NCBI RefSeq assembly: GCF_965363235.1
Contig: NC_134845.1
Coordinates: 27,778,524 to 27,842,523, forward strand
Reading direction: 5' to 3'
Length of the DNA: 64,000 bases
Origin: Mytilus galloprovincialis
Lineage: Eukaryota; Mollusca; Bivalvia; Mytilida; Mytilidae
In this document: one piece after another, positions 35,184 to 46,300 of the stretch
How positions within the stretch are numbered: the first letter of the stretch is position 1
Layout of the letters: every line of letters begins with the position of its first letter
The notes under the pieces: generated by a model
The model's input: the letters and a program-made list of their open reading frames with translations, nothing else
What the model was told of the DNA's origin: nothing
The model's database searches: none
Translations under genes and position numbers: made by a program

Positions 35184-35899
35184 TAAGTTTTGTCTTTTCT
35201 AGTATTATAATTTATATGCAATAGGTCAGCTATATTTGGTGTATGGAAATATTTTATGATGTACATTTCAGTTTTGCAGGTTTCATTTGACCATGACCTG
35301 ATTTTCAGGGTTCATTGCTCAATGTTAACTATTGTGTCTGTGCCTGTTTTTCTTCTAATATAAATAAAAAGGCCTGCTATACTTGTTGTATGGATGGATT
35401 GTAAGTTTTAATTATGTCTGTCTGACAGGTATCATCTGATCTTGACCTCATTTTCATGGTTGAGAGTTTGTTTCTTAGATACTATAAGCAATAGATCAAC
35501 TGTATTTTATGCATAGATTAATGGTAAGGTGAACATGTCTACCTGGCATTGTTCATGTGACCTTGACCTCATTTTCATGATTCATTGGTCAATGTTTAGT
35601 TTTCTTGGTTAAGTCTTTCTAAAAAACTATAAGCAATAGGTCACCTATATTTGCTGTTATTGAATGATTTAAAGATGTACGGTACATGTATTTCTTGTTT
35701 GGTTTATCTGACCTTCAATCCATTTATTTGGATCATGTTAAGTTTGTGTGATCGTTGTAGTAAAGCTTTATCTTTTGAACTATCAACATAAAATCAATGG
35801 TAAGTAAATAAGGCGAGACATTCCAGCCTATGCACTCTTGTTAACTTGATCATGTTTAGGGAGTCCAGATTTGCAAATATCATTTTCATGCAGGAAAAT

Positions 35900-36010
35900 C
35901 TTGTTTGGGTCACTGATGAGTTTTTTGTAGACAAAACCCTGGTCTGGCGCAAATACAAAATTTCAATCCTGGTAACTATGATAAGTTTATCAGACTCTGA
36001 AAAATCAGAT
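35900..36010 (-). repeat. Family J repeat, minus orientation
   Basis: Read on the minus strand it gives the same block order as 63435-63545: accaggat..aattttgtat, gccagac, tctacaaaaaactcatcagt. The plus strand has ctgatgagttttttgtagac. Confidence 0.5.
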
Positions 36011-36367
36011 TGGGGGATGAGAATCTAGGATTTTATTGGCATATTTACTGTCATGACTAAGGGTTTCTTGTACAATTATGATAATATTTTTAGAATGTAG
36101 ATCATCAAAACTGAAATTGGTTATGCTATTGTGATATTTAGTACAGACTTCTGTAAAACAGATCCAGAAGACTTTCTTTCACAAGCTGTCATTGTAACAA
36201 TACTAAAATTGTAACCAGGAAAGTTAACTCTTCTTTGCATAGTGCCTTTGATCAAAACTGGCATCTTACCAAACATCAAACAAAGGATTTCTTGAACTAA
36301 AGATAGTCATCATTAAAAGAAGGTGGTAATGCTAAGGGGACAAAGGTCTTATTCAAACATATCTTCA

Positions 36368-36607
36368 TGAGGGAGGCCCCTCATGGGGGGGGTCCTAGTA
36401 ATCACATAATCACCATTTTTTTGCCAATATAATCACATAATCATTAAATATTTGCTTATCTTTAGTAATCAAATAATCATAAACTAAAAATACAGTCCTA
36501 GGTAATCAAATAATCATGAAATATTTGGCTTAATAATCAAATAATCATTAAAAAAACGGCCAAGTAATCACATAATCAAAAACCCCATGAGGGCCCTCAT
36601 GAGGGAA
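36368..36607. mobile_element. Short element with G/C-rich inverted ends and (taatcacataatca)n core
   Basis: The ends gaggcccctcatgggg and ccccatgagggccctc are inverted. Between them 'aatcaaataatcat' or 'aatcacataatcat' units recur about eight times, spaced 25-45 bp. Confidence 0.6.
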
Positions 36608-36689
36608 ATAAAAGGAGAAACTACTCCCAGGGTTATCTCTAAAAATATAGAAATACTCCAGTATATTGTCATCATCTGCATTAATGACA

Positions 36690-36815
36690 GGCGCGGATCC
36701 AGCCATTTTAAAAAGGGGGGTTCCCAACCCAGGACAAAAGGGGGGGGTCAACTATATAACCCCATTCAAATGCATTGATCGGCCAAAAAAAAAAGGGGGG
36801 GGGGTTCCAACAATG
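36690..36815. repeat. hAT-type MITE end and G-runs
   Basis: caggcgcggatccagcc resembles the CAGnGGCGGATC ends of hAT-like MITEs. It is followed by gggg runs at 36714-36720, 36739-36747 and 36795-36804. Only one end is clear. Confidence 0.4.
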
Positions 36816-37434
36816 AGTGATGAGCTACAACAGCCAACAATGTCTTCAAATCATTATATATTAAAAAAACAACAGTATAATTGCTTATATTTTGATTCAT
36901 TCACATCACAATTACTTGTAATAATTACAATTTTTGGCTCTGTTATACAAATATTGAATATATTCAGATATACATGTATCATATTCTGCCTAATAAATAG
37001 TAAATTTATGCATTCAACTTGAAAACACAGATTGTTTAATGAATCTTGTATGTTATAAGCATGTTATACAGGCAAGCAAGGAGCAGGTCCAGGGTTTGGG
37101 GAAATGGCCCAATATTTGTCAGATATTGTAAAACGATCTAAACTTAACAGCAAGTGAAGATGATTTTGAGCATATTATTTCTGATAAAAAGGGAGAAAGG
37201 GGTTAATTACACACTTTGACAATCATCCCTCCCCAAATCTAACAATGTAAACTTTATATTTTTCAATCCCCAAAAAATCAAAATGTCATATTTAAAATGT
37301 TCACGAAAATGTAGTTTCCAAATGTCATCTCATATTTTGAAGAAAGATCACTTACAGTATAAATATTTGTAAAAGTTAACAATTTCTCTTGCCAGATTCA
37401 ATCAACAATTTGAACATTGTTAAACAGCCGAAAT

Positions 37435-37574
37435 CAGAGGCGGATTTAGGGGGGGGCCTTACGAGAAAAAAGTTTGGTTGATTATATAGGGAATCACTGA
37501 AATGTGATGGGAGCGGGCCCCCTCTTAGGCAGCCAGTGGGCCCCCACTTATGAAAATTTCGAGATCCACCACTG
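37435..37574. mobile_element. Small hAT-like MITE
   Basis: The ends CAGAGGCGGATTTAG and GATCCACCACTG are inverted near-matches of the common CAGnGGCGGATC terminus. The inner arms (ggggggggcctta / tgggcccccactta) partly pair. 140 bp; no clean target duplication seen. Confidence 0.55.
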
Positions 37575-39293
37575 AAAATCTCAGAAAAAATACAAGCACC
37601 TGTCTTTAAAGTTATATTAATTCACCAAAACATTTAGGGGCTTATTACATTTAATAAACTTTCACCCTTGTGGTTTTATTTTGTTTTACAATTTCACCAT
37701 AGACAAAACTAATAACTAGAGGAATTTAGAATATATATTAATGATAACTAAATACTTCCCCTCAGACTGTATGTAAAGCCAGCTCATAAAACGAGTCAAT
37801 AAATTTTCTAACAAAACAAACCTTTAAATATGATCATGATGATGGAAACTTATATCATGTATTACAGGGTAATGTACCTAGCTTTTTCTAAGTTGTCATT
37901 GTGTGACCTTGGCAGGTATAATTGTGGACAATCCCTAACATCACAAAATTCAGTAGTGATATAATGAAGCTAACAGGTAACTTAGTACATGAAACTTTAT
38001 CATGACACACATAATGATTGTATGTCATTTTTTTATAAAATGGGTAAAAACATTTTTTTGTGAAAATTATGACAATTTTTTTCCTTAATAAGTGCTTAAA
38101 GATGACAACATGTTTTAAAGGGAGATAAATCATCCATTACCAAGCAACATCATGCAATATTAAGATATGTATTGCTAATGGGCAAAACCTATCTTCTTGC
38201 ATGTTTACAATTATGTAATACACAATTTTTTGGGGAAAAAATTTTGTATGAAAGGAAGCTATAGTATAGCATTGTGGAATATACTGGGATAGCCATTGCT
38301 CTAAAAAAAAAAAAAATATTTGACAAACACCATTTGACAGGCAAGAGTGAGTACAGATATTAACACTATCTATAGGCACTTGTGTATACACTGTCAATCA
38401 GATACCTGCTATACGGGTAGATACATCAGTTTGTAAATAGCCAGTTTGTGAATATATAGATAATCAACAAGAATATCATTTTGTTTTCATTTACATATGA
38501 AAAGATGCAAAAATTCTATCAAATAATGTTGTTGAAACCCTTATGAAGGGAAATAACTCAAAATATTATAATTCTAAAAGAATATATTTGTGCCAATAAA
38601 ATCTGTTATAATATTTCAGAGAAATAACTCAATTTATTCTGCTATGTGCATTTTTATGAAATATTCAATCATAGCAAAATAAATATGTTAAACAGTTATA
38701 GGTAATTAAGAATCGACCATGCGACATTGAACAAAACTTCATATTTTCCTCTGAACATAGTATACATGAAATTCTTATTTATGGGAAAAGCTTAAAATAT
38801 TCTTAATATACATGTAACATTTATCTATTTTTTTATGTACATGAATTCAAAATAAAGTTTTCACCATTTGAAGACTGAATAATTGTATTTTTAGTTGTTT
38901 TTTAAAGGAAGTGTTCACGTACAGGTACTCATGCAGAGAGACATTTGACTGATATTTATTAGGCAAAATATGAAAACAACAAACAGATTACACTTAAAGC
39001 TTTGCAACCATTCAGAATACATATAAACAATAAACTCTAGGCTTGGCCTCAACTGCAGCAAAATAATTAAGTAAAACAAAAGTGAAGTCTTTGCAACTTT
39101 TGACTCATTGCATGAGAGACCCATAAAAACTAACATGGCATTCTGTATAATAAACATAGCACTATAGTGACTGACATTACAGCTCTAACAATATGGCACC
39201 TTAAAACAGTTATACTAAGTACAAATGTTTAAAACTTAATCATAAACAAGTTCAATATGGCATATATAATGTACGCAATTGATTTCATCAATT
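37575..39293. other. AT-rich intergenic DNA downstream of the ASB gene
   Basis: Short frames near 37888-39157 have no gene-like features. The part close to 39293 should include the ASB 3' UTR (candidate poly(A) signal at 38955-38960). Confidence 0.45.
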
Positions 39294-40574
39294 TCATCTA
39301 TTTTCAACAGATGAGTACTCTTGAAAGCTAAGAAAATCTCTCAAATGTTTTGGAAGGAACAAATCGTCCAAATGACTATCTATACTAGTAGGAATGCTGT
39401 TTCTTATGGCTAGTCGGCAATGTTCTTTCAGAGAGAGCATCGGAGACAATAGAGACGTAATCCAGGGACAGATTTTATCATAGCTACTGCACATTTGAAG
39501 CTGAAATACCTTCTCCTCTAGTTGTGTCCCATTTACGATGGGTTTGAAACCAGCAGCAAGAAGTAGTTGCCATGACAACAGTTCTTTGCTATTTGGTCCA
39601 ATCACTTCAGGGTTTTCTAAGATTGATTTGGAGAAGCTCAAGGAAACAAGTTCGGTCATTTCTTCTGGAGTAACTTTAGCACCATATGACAGAAGAATTC
39701 TAATTTTATCAACTGAATTGTGAACATACGCAAAGATTAATGGCTTTTGCTTTTTCCACCCTCCGCCTTTATTGACATCTGCTCCAAGACTTAGTAAAAG
39801 TTTAACTACATCACATTTCACACTGACAGATGTACAAGCAGAGCCAAGAGGAGTGCACATATTATCATCAAGCATATTTACGTCCATACCAAGTCCTATC
39901 AGTTCTCGGACTAGATTTGGATCTCCAAACTGCACTGCTGTTGGTAATAAGGTGGCATCAGTCATATTAGCATTTGCCTGAAGAAGCATTTTAGTAATCT
40001 GAATTGGTGGGAACTCATTTGGATCCACTTTGGTAGCAGTGTTGCACAAAGCCCTGCCATGCCAATATGACCAAAACTTAGCATTTCTGCAGGCCACTTT
40101 CATAGCTGAATAACCGTTCACAGTATTTACGTTTATGTCACATTTCGACTGAATAAGTAGTCGCACCATATTAATATCGTCCACTTCACATGCTGTGAAT
40201 AGTGGAGTACATCCCATATTATCTTTGATGTCAATATTTGCTCCATGTTCGACTAAGTATTTTAAGATTTTAAAAAGTTCCCCCTTTTTTTCTTCTCTAT
40301 GCTCGTCCCCTTCACAGACATAATGTAATGCAGTTTTTCCATCTGAACCAGGTATTGATAAGTCTGCTCCATTTTCAAACAAAAATTTCGCTATTTCAAA
40401 ATTGCCTCTTTGACATGCTAAGCTAAGTGGGGGCATGAAATCTTCATATTCAATGATTGCAGCTCGATTTACATCAACCCCTTTGGATATAAAATCTTTG
40501 ACATCCTTTAACGAGTCTTTCCATATGGCTTCTAACAGATCATGGATGTCAGATTTCATGTCTTCCCTGCTCAT
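39294..40574 (-). CDS. Ankyrin-repeat and SOCS-box (ASB-type) protein
   Basis: One uninterrupted frame of 426 aa. About seven ankyrin repeats cover residues 45-310, with typical cores such as GKTALHYVC, GCTPLFTAC, NMVRLLIQS and VKLLLSLGADVN; one repeat (about 160-215) is enlarged. The last 50 residues form a SOCS box: a BC-box-like SLKEHCRLAIR for Elongin B/C, then LFLPKHLRDFLSF, which fits the Cul5-box pattern. In this family the ankyrin stack binds a substrate and the SOCS box recruits an Elongin-BC/Cullin-5/Rbx2 ubiquitin ligase. I cannot assign an ASB number. A pyrimidine tract and atatatatag lie just upstream of the ATG (about 40589-40617), so a 5' UTR intron is likely. A minus-strand poly(A) motif (TTTATT on plus) is at 38955-38960. 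Nucleotide composition is typical of a host gene. Confidence 0.88.
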   Translation of the reverse strand: MSREDMKSDIHDLLEAIWKDSLKDVKDFISKGVDVNRAAIIEYEDFMPPLSLACQRGNFEIAKFLFENGADLSIPGSDGKTALHYVCEGDEHREEKKGELFKILKYLVEHGANIDIKDNMGCTPLFTACEVDDINMVRLLIQSKCDINVNTVNGYSAMKVACRNAKFWSYWHGRALCNTATKVDPNEFPPIQITKMLLQANANMTDATLLPTAVQFGDPNLVRELIGLGMDVNMLDDNMCTPLGSACTSVSVKCDVVKLLLSLGADVNKGGGWKKQKPLIFAYVHNSVDKIRILLSYGAKVTPEEMTELVSLSFSKSILENPEVIGPNSKELLSWQLLLAAGFKPIVNGTQLEEKVFQLQMCSSYDKICPWITSLLSPMLSLKEHCRLAIRNSIPTSIDSHLDDLFLPKHLRDFLSFQEYSSVENR

Positions 40575-42102
40575 TATGAGTCTGCTTCCTATATATATAT
40601 AAAAAAAAAAAAAAAAAGATTAGCTATTAGTTATAAATTATTCTCCAAGTTGCATTTTTAAATAATCTCTTCATATAGTGACCGACTTTTGGAAAGTTTT
40701 ACCCTTTGCTTACTGGTACGTGAAAGGTTGTTACATGTAGCATGAAAAAAGAGCAACCTATTATAAAAACATTAAGCTACCACAAAGTACTAACTTTAGA
40801 AGTTATGTTATTTGTAAAATCCACAGCTTTCTAACACCCTAGCTAATATTGTAAATAGTATCAATGATGATGATCTGTTTATTGAGTTGTCATAAAGTTT
40901 ACTTTGACATATGTTGGACCATTCACCTAAATGTCTTGTTTGGGATATAAACATGATAAAAAGGGATATAAATGTACAGATAATATGAAATACAGACAAG
41001 GTTCCAAGCATCATGTCATGATGATATGGGATATATATATATAGTATAACTATAATGTTACAATGCAAAATATCTTAATTTTGGATTTTCAGCAAAAAAT
41101 AAAAGTAATGCTAGATTGATCTTACAGAAAACCTTCAATTCTCAAGGAATCTTGCACTACAGGTGATCCAGTAATTGTTGCATGATTAATGGGATGATAT
41201 CAAATTATTAGCTCCCAAAACCTGCTGTGATTTATTCTAATTTATCATGTTTATGTTGATAATTCAAAAAAATTCTGAATAATAGTTTAAAGAAGAAATA
41301 GCTGTCAGAATAATTATAATATTCTATTTTTTTATGGAAAACTACTGAATCGTTTTTGTAAATGATTGATTGATTGTTGTTGCTTAACAGCCAGTGGCAA
41401 ATTGAAATTTCATGCATTTTCAGGATGATAACAGTCCAGTTAATGAAAGGAAATTTAATTTTAATAGTTCAATAATATTAAATCACAACTATACCAAATA
41501 AAAGGGAATTGTCAATTTCAAAACATATTTAGCAAGGGGAAACATCATTCACTACAATTATATTAATGGCTTCTTTGCATTATTGGAAAATAGATATTTA
41601 GTATCAAACCAAGGTCCAAGCCAAGATTTTTTCAGTTAATCCATAGAATTTCTTGCAGAGATGAGAGATCGTCATTTTCTATTTAAATTAATATTTTAAA
41701 CATACATTACTCACTTGTTTGTCCAGGTTAAACTACATGTTTTGTACCTTGTATTTGTTGACATAAACACTATTTATGCTATTTACAATAAAAAAAAAAG
41801 AAACACTTGTTTTATGTCACTAAAGTCAAGTGCACCTTAAAAAGTCACATAACATGTACTTAAATAAGCCCATATTTGTACTTGTTTAACTAATATCTTT
41901 TATTTTAAAACTTGCTTAATGAAATCAGTACTAGCACTGTAGTAGTAAATTGAGTAATCCTCTATGACTGAATTGTCAAATTTATGAAAAGAAAGTGAAG
42001 GCTGAGGCTGTAGATTTTCCTGTTTTCTATAAAATCTAACTTGATTAACCTTCCTAGTATTAAAGCAACAACCATAAATAAATGTAATCCTCAATGATTA
42101 TA

Positions 42103-42549
42103 GAGGGTGGTAAAGGGTTATTTTCGTGCAACATGATCGCCGTTTTTCATTGCACGTTCAACGTGTTTTTACTTTTTTATTTGACGTTCAGTCGTGCAAG
42201 ACGGGTGCCTCGTTCAACGTGTTCTGCTTATTTAATTTTACATGCATCGTGATTTTCAAAGTCTTATTTTGCGTGCTCGGTATTTTTCAAATAAAATTCA
42301 AACACTTGGCAAGAAATAATTTTTTAAAAGCCGTAAACCAATTATATCATAAATGTGTATACTAAATCGGGAATATCAAGTAAAACAAAGAGTAAATATA
42401 TACAAGAAGACAGTGACTCAGTCATAAAAGGTTCACATAAAAGTATTTATTTTTCGTGCAACGTTCATTACAGAAACTATTTCAGTTCAACATGAAATAA
42501 TGTCTTATTTCTCGTTTTTTTTGTGCAAGCACCCCCCTTTACCACCCTC
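42103..42549. mobile_element. TIR element with ATTATA target duplication upstream of the ASB gene
   Basis: The ends GAGGGTGGTAAAGGG and CCCTTTACCACCCTC are exact inverted repeats. ATTATA occurs on both sides (42097-42102, 42550-42555). The interior repeats 'cgtgcaac' and 'cgttcaacgtg' motifs. 447 bp. Confidence 0.78.
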
Positions 42550-42771
42550 ATTATAATTTTTCAGTTGATTCTTAACAGTAAACCAAGGATTTGTATAGTT
42601 GGACTATACAAATCCTTGAGTAAACTAACATTATGTCCCATGTTATGTGGCAAAATGACAAACTGGCAATCACAATCAATAATTTTTCAATTTTATATGT
42701 TAAAAAAACATTTTGCAGAACTTTGAAATATTATTATATATTTGTACATATAAATAGCAGAAGCATACTCA

Positions 42772-42797
42772 CAGCCTCGTCTATAATTTGTAGCCAT
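42772..42797 (-). other. Possible non-coding first exon (part) of the ASB-type gene
   Basis: On the minus strand, ATGGCTACAAATTATAG and eight more bases are followed by a strong donor, gtgagtatg. Joined to the acceptor just upstream of the ASB frame, this ATG reads eight codons and then stops at TGA across the junction. It could therefore be a leader exon carrying a short upstream ORF; it cannot extend the ASB protein. If right, it would place the ASB promoter within about 0.6 kb of NDFIP exon 1 in a second head-to-head pair. This is inference from splice signals only. Confidence 0.22.
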
Positions 42798-43356
42798 TGT
42801 AGCAGCTCATGTCAAGTGAAAAAAAATATATGTTATTGTGATATGAGCATGTTCAATGCGTGACAAAGAAGATATCAGCTGTTTTCAACTTCTAAATGTA
42901 TACAATGTTAACCTTTATAAAAGCAGCTGACTGCAGTTTCTGACCTGTAAAATTTTTTGTTTGGTTTTAGTTATCCATCTTGCATTCCTAAATATTATGC
43001 ACAACAAAAGCTGCAAATATTTGGGTTACTTACTGAAAACACTGGCATATTTTATGTATATCTAGGTCAATAAATGTGTGCATTCTCCCAGCACCTGACA
43101 ACTCAAAGTTTGTTGGCTGTCAATTTATGGGCTACCAGATCACTTTAAACCAGTCGTACATAATTACTGGTTCTTTAAACCTGTATTGTTACTACGATTG
43201 GTTTACTCTTTTCAAAACAAATGTAAACATACAGGACCAGTAGACGTATCCGAAATTCTCGGATTTTTTCATTTCGCCACAGATCGCCATTTTTTACTGA
43301 TACTGACAAATTAACAGCAGAAAATAAACAGAACAAATACATAAACGAGCGTCTCA
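42798..43356. promoter_or_regulatory. Upstream region of NDFIP (possibly shared with the ASB gene)
   Basis: The 560 bp before NDFIP exon 1 must hold its promoter and 5' UTR. CG dinucleotides are noticeably denser at 43195-43380 than in the surroundings. If the leader exon at 42772-42797 is real, the region is bidirectional. Confidence 0.4.
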
Positions 43357-46300
43357 ATGGAACGCTCTAACGTCCGCTATGAAGTTGTATGTGTCCTTGT
43401 GCCTAAATATGTAGATGTTTTATTCTTTATTGTGTTTTATTATGTTGTACAGTCGATAAATATGTTGAGATTGTTGTGTTTGACAAGATACACCCATTAG
43501 CTAATGAAATTTTGAGAGTTATTAATTCAAGCAATATGTGTTACACAAATCAAAACTGTTGTTACTGATACATATTTTGATATACTTTTATGATTACAAT
43601 AAAATTCCAGTATGGCCAGAAATAACTTATGGAGTTATTTTGGAAAAGATGGGTGTTCACTATGCCGCTGTCACGTAAAATTGGCACAATGTTTTTGGTT
43701 GAAATTTTTTTGAAAACTAACATTCATTCAAGATGAGGTTTTTCATCAAGTGGAATCAAATACCATTCCAAAAATCAACTACTGTCCTACCTTTCATTGT
43801 GTTTGCACTGTATAATCCTGACCTTCACATAATCCAAGATTATTTTGTATGTTGGAATCTGACATTGTTATTACCCGAAGTGTTGCTGTGGGGTTCCGTC
43901 TATTTTCTCGTGTCTCTTGGAGCTTTTCATCATATGTGAGTTCGTGGTCTAGTGGTGAAGACCGATGGCTATAGCGCTGAAGGTCCCGAGTTCGATTCTC
44001 ACTTGGGGTGCTAAAAATATCAGTACATCAGAAGAGTAATTTTCACCCTCTCACACACATCTCTGGTACCCAGACCAGAGTTTAAAACTAGAATGGGTAC
44101 TTTGGGGGCCTCGGTTGGTCAAAGTTGTCCCCTACTTTGACCTGGAGATCAATCTTCTGATATCTCTCTGGTTTGTCTGTTTCCACTGAGTGGCCCTGTG
44201 GTTCTCTCCAAGTACTTCGGCTTCCTCCACCATAATAACAGATTTCCTGGTGTCCTACACGCTCCCTTGGGCGGTGTTGGGTGGGGATTGTTCTGGTGGT
44301 GGGATAATATTGTAAAGGACACATCTCCATTAATCCTTAGGGAGTGTACATGGATCCACTGTACCCTTGCAGTCAATCAAGGGGTGCGTCTAAATTTGCG
44401 GAATCTCAAAGTACATACATAGATACAGGAAGATGTGGTGTGAGTGCCAATGAGACAACTCTCCATCCAAATAACAATTTAAAAAAAAGTAAACCATTAT
44501 AGGTCAATGTACGGCCTTCAACACGGAGCCTTGGCTCACAACTAAACAAGCTATAAAGGGCCCCAAAATTACTAGTGTAAAACCATTCAAACAGGAAAAC
44601 CAAATGTCTAATCTATATAAAATATAGAGGTTTTGTCACAAATTGGGATTTTGTAGTTTTTTCAAAATTTTAAACATAGGGAATAAGTTCCACAATGGCT
44701 TGCCATATGTAGCACCTTATAAGTTAACTGTGCTTAATGAGAAGGGTTTATCCTTTCACTATACTTATTGCTAAAAAGTTTTGCAGTTTGAATCACTTCT
44801 TACTAATTAAAAGTAACACTGAAAACAAACAAAAAAGTATAACACTTAAATTTACATGCATTTTAAAGATTATACATCTACATGAATCTGTACTGAATTT
44901 ATATGCCATCATGATTGCCTAGAATTGTATTTAGATAACATAATCATAAATAAGAATGTAGGACAGAAAGTCACAGGACAAAAAGTCACAATTCAGTTTT
45001 GAAATGATTTTTCTTTCAACAAGAAAAACACTAATTTTAACATTTTTTGTTTGTTTTGTCTTGAACTGTTTGTAGGAAGAAATATGTTGTATGTAATTAA
45101 AATTTTATTCATTAAATATCAATACATAGATGCCAACCATTACGATTTGTCTGTAAATTTTCAGTTTTTTGCGATCAAAACTATGCTATTACGGTCAAAG
45201 TAGAATTGTTACAGATTCCCGGTCACCAAGGTTCAATTTTGTAAAACGTTACTGATTGTGTCAAAAGGGGGTTGGCATCTATGTCAATAATGATCAAATA
45301 ATTGTAATGAAAACCAATTGTCAAAGTGGATTGGTAAATAAATGGCTTTATTCTGCCAAGAAATATAACCTGTGCATGATTAAATTTTAATAAATTTCCA
45401 TTTATCAAGGCTTATGAACAACTGTCTAAACTTAAAAATAAATATATGTTACAAAAAGAAAATATTTCAATATCTTTCTCTCATATATACAAACAATATT
45501 GTCAACAAATTATTTGTGACTTTTTGTCATATCAAATTTGTGACTTTATGTCCTGTGACTTTTTGTCCTGTGGCTTTCTGTCTGTTAACCATAAATATAT
45601 GGATCTGTATTTTAGTTGGTTGGTGAAGATGAAAGGGTTCCAGCCGAACCAGTGACTTTGACAATGGTGGAACCTCCTCCAGCTTATCCTGGAACCAATC
45701 AACACCAAGCTTCATCAGGTATGTCATAATTATACAAAGAAGAATAAATAAAAGGTTGGTGAATATTTTTCACAATAGAAAATCAACACAAAGTAATCAA
45801 TGTAATAAAGAAGGATGCATACCAAAAAAATTATTGATACAGATTGAATAAAAAAGCTGTACAACAATGACCACTGGACTACTAGCTCAAGAAATTGAGA
45901 TAGACACATATAAAAATGTATAAAGTTATTTGAAAAACCAGCAGGCAATAATCAATGTATCATAAAACAAATAATAGTTGTCTTCCCGTCAACAATACTT
46001 TTTTAAGAGCTTACATTGGGAGTTTAAGATATATATTGTTTTTTTTTTTTAATATTTAAATGGAAATTACGAAAGTAACAAAACCAATACGGATATATAT
46101 TTCAGACCAGGCTGAATCAGCACAGAATATGAAACTGCCCACATATGTAGAAGCTACTTCATTACCCAGTTATGAAGAGGCAGAGAGAACTAAAGGACAC
46201 CCAGATCCAGAGGTAGATATATATTTCTTTTTCACTATCAAGTACTGTAAATTATTGTGATGATTTTGATATTGAGAAAAAAATGGTTATAATCACTATA

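Larger units (their letters stand above)
32930..35842 (+). mobile_element. Family E repeat interrupted by a family B element
   Basis: Units built on 'tgaccttgacctcattttcatggttcagtgg' and 'aagcaataggtc...tatttg' occur at 32930-33309 and resume at 35184-35842. The break falls inside a unit (ggtcaaagtcaag / tttaagttttgtcttttct), where the family B copy sits. The right end is ggcgagacattccagcctat followed by gcactcttgtt. A family G fragment (33148-33200) lies in the left part. Confidence 0.6.

Noticed and set aside
27245-39293. A hidden gene in the 12-kb intergenic region
   Set aside because: Both strands were scanned; all frames are short and repeats explain much of the region.
42772-42797. Coding N-terminal extension of the ASB-type protein
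   Set aside because: Splicing to the available acceptor gives a stop codon at the junction.
43936-44012. tRNA gene
   Set aside because: A and B boxes are present, but stems are incomplete and a SINE body follows.
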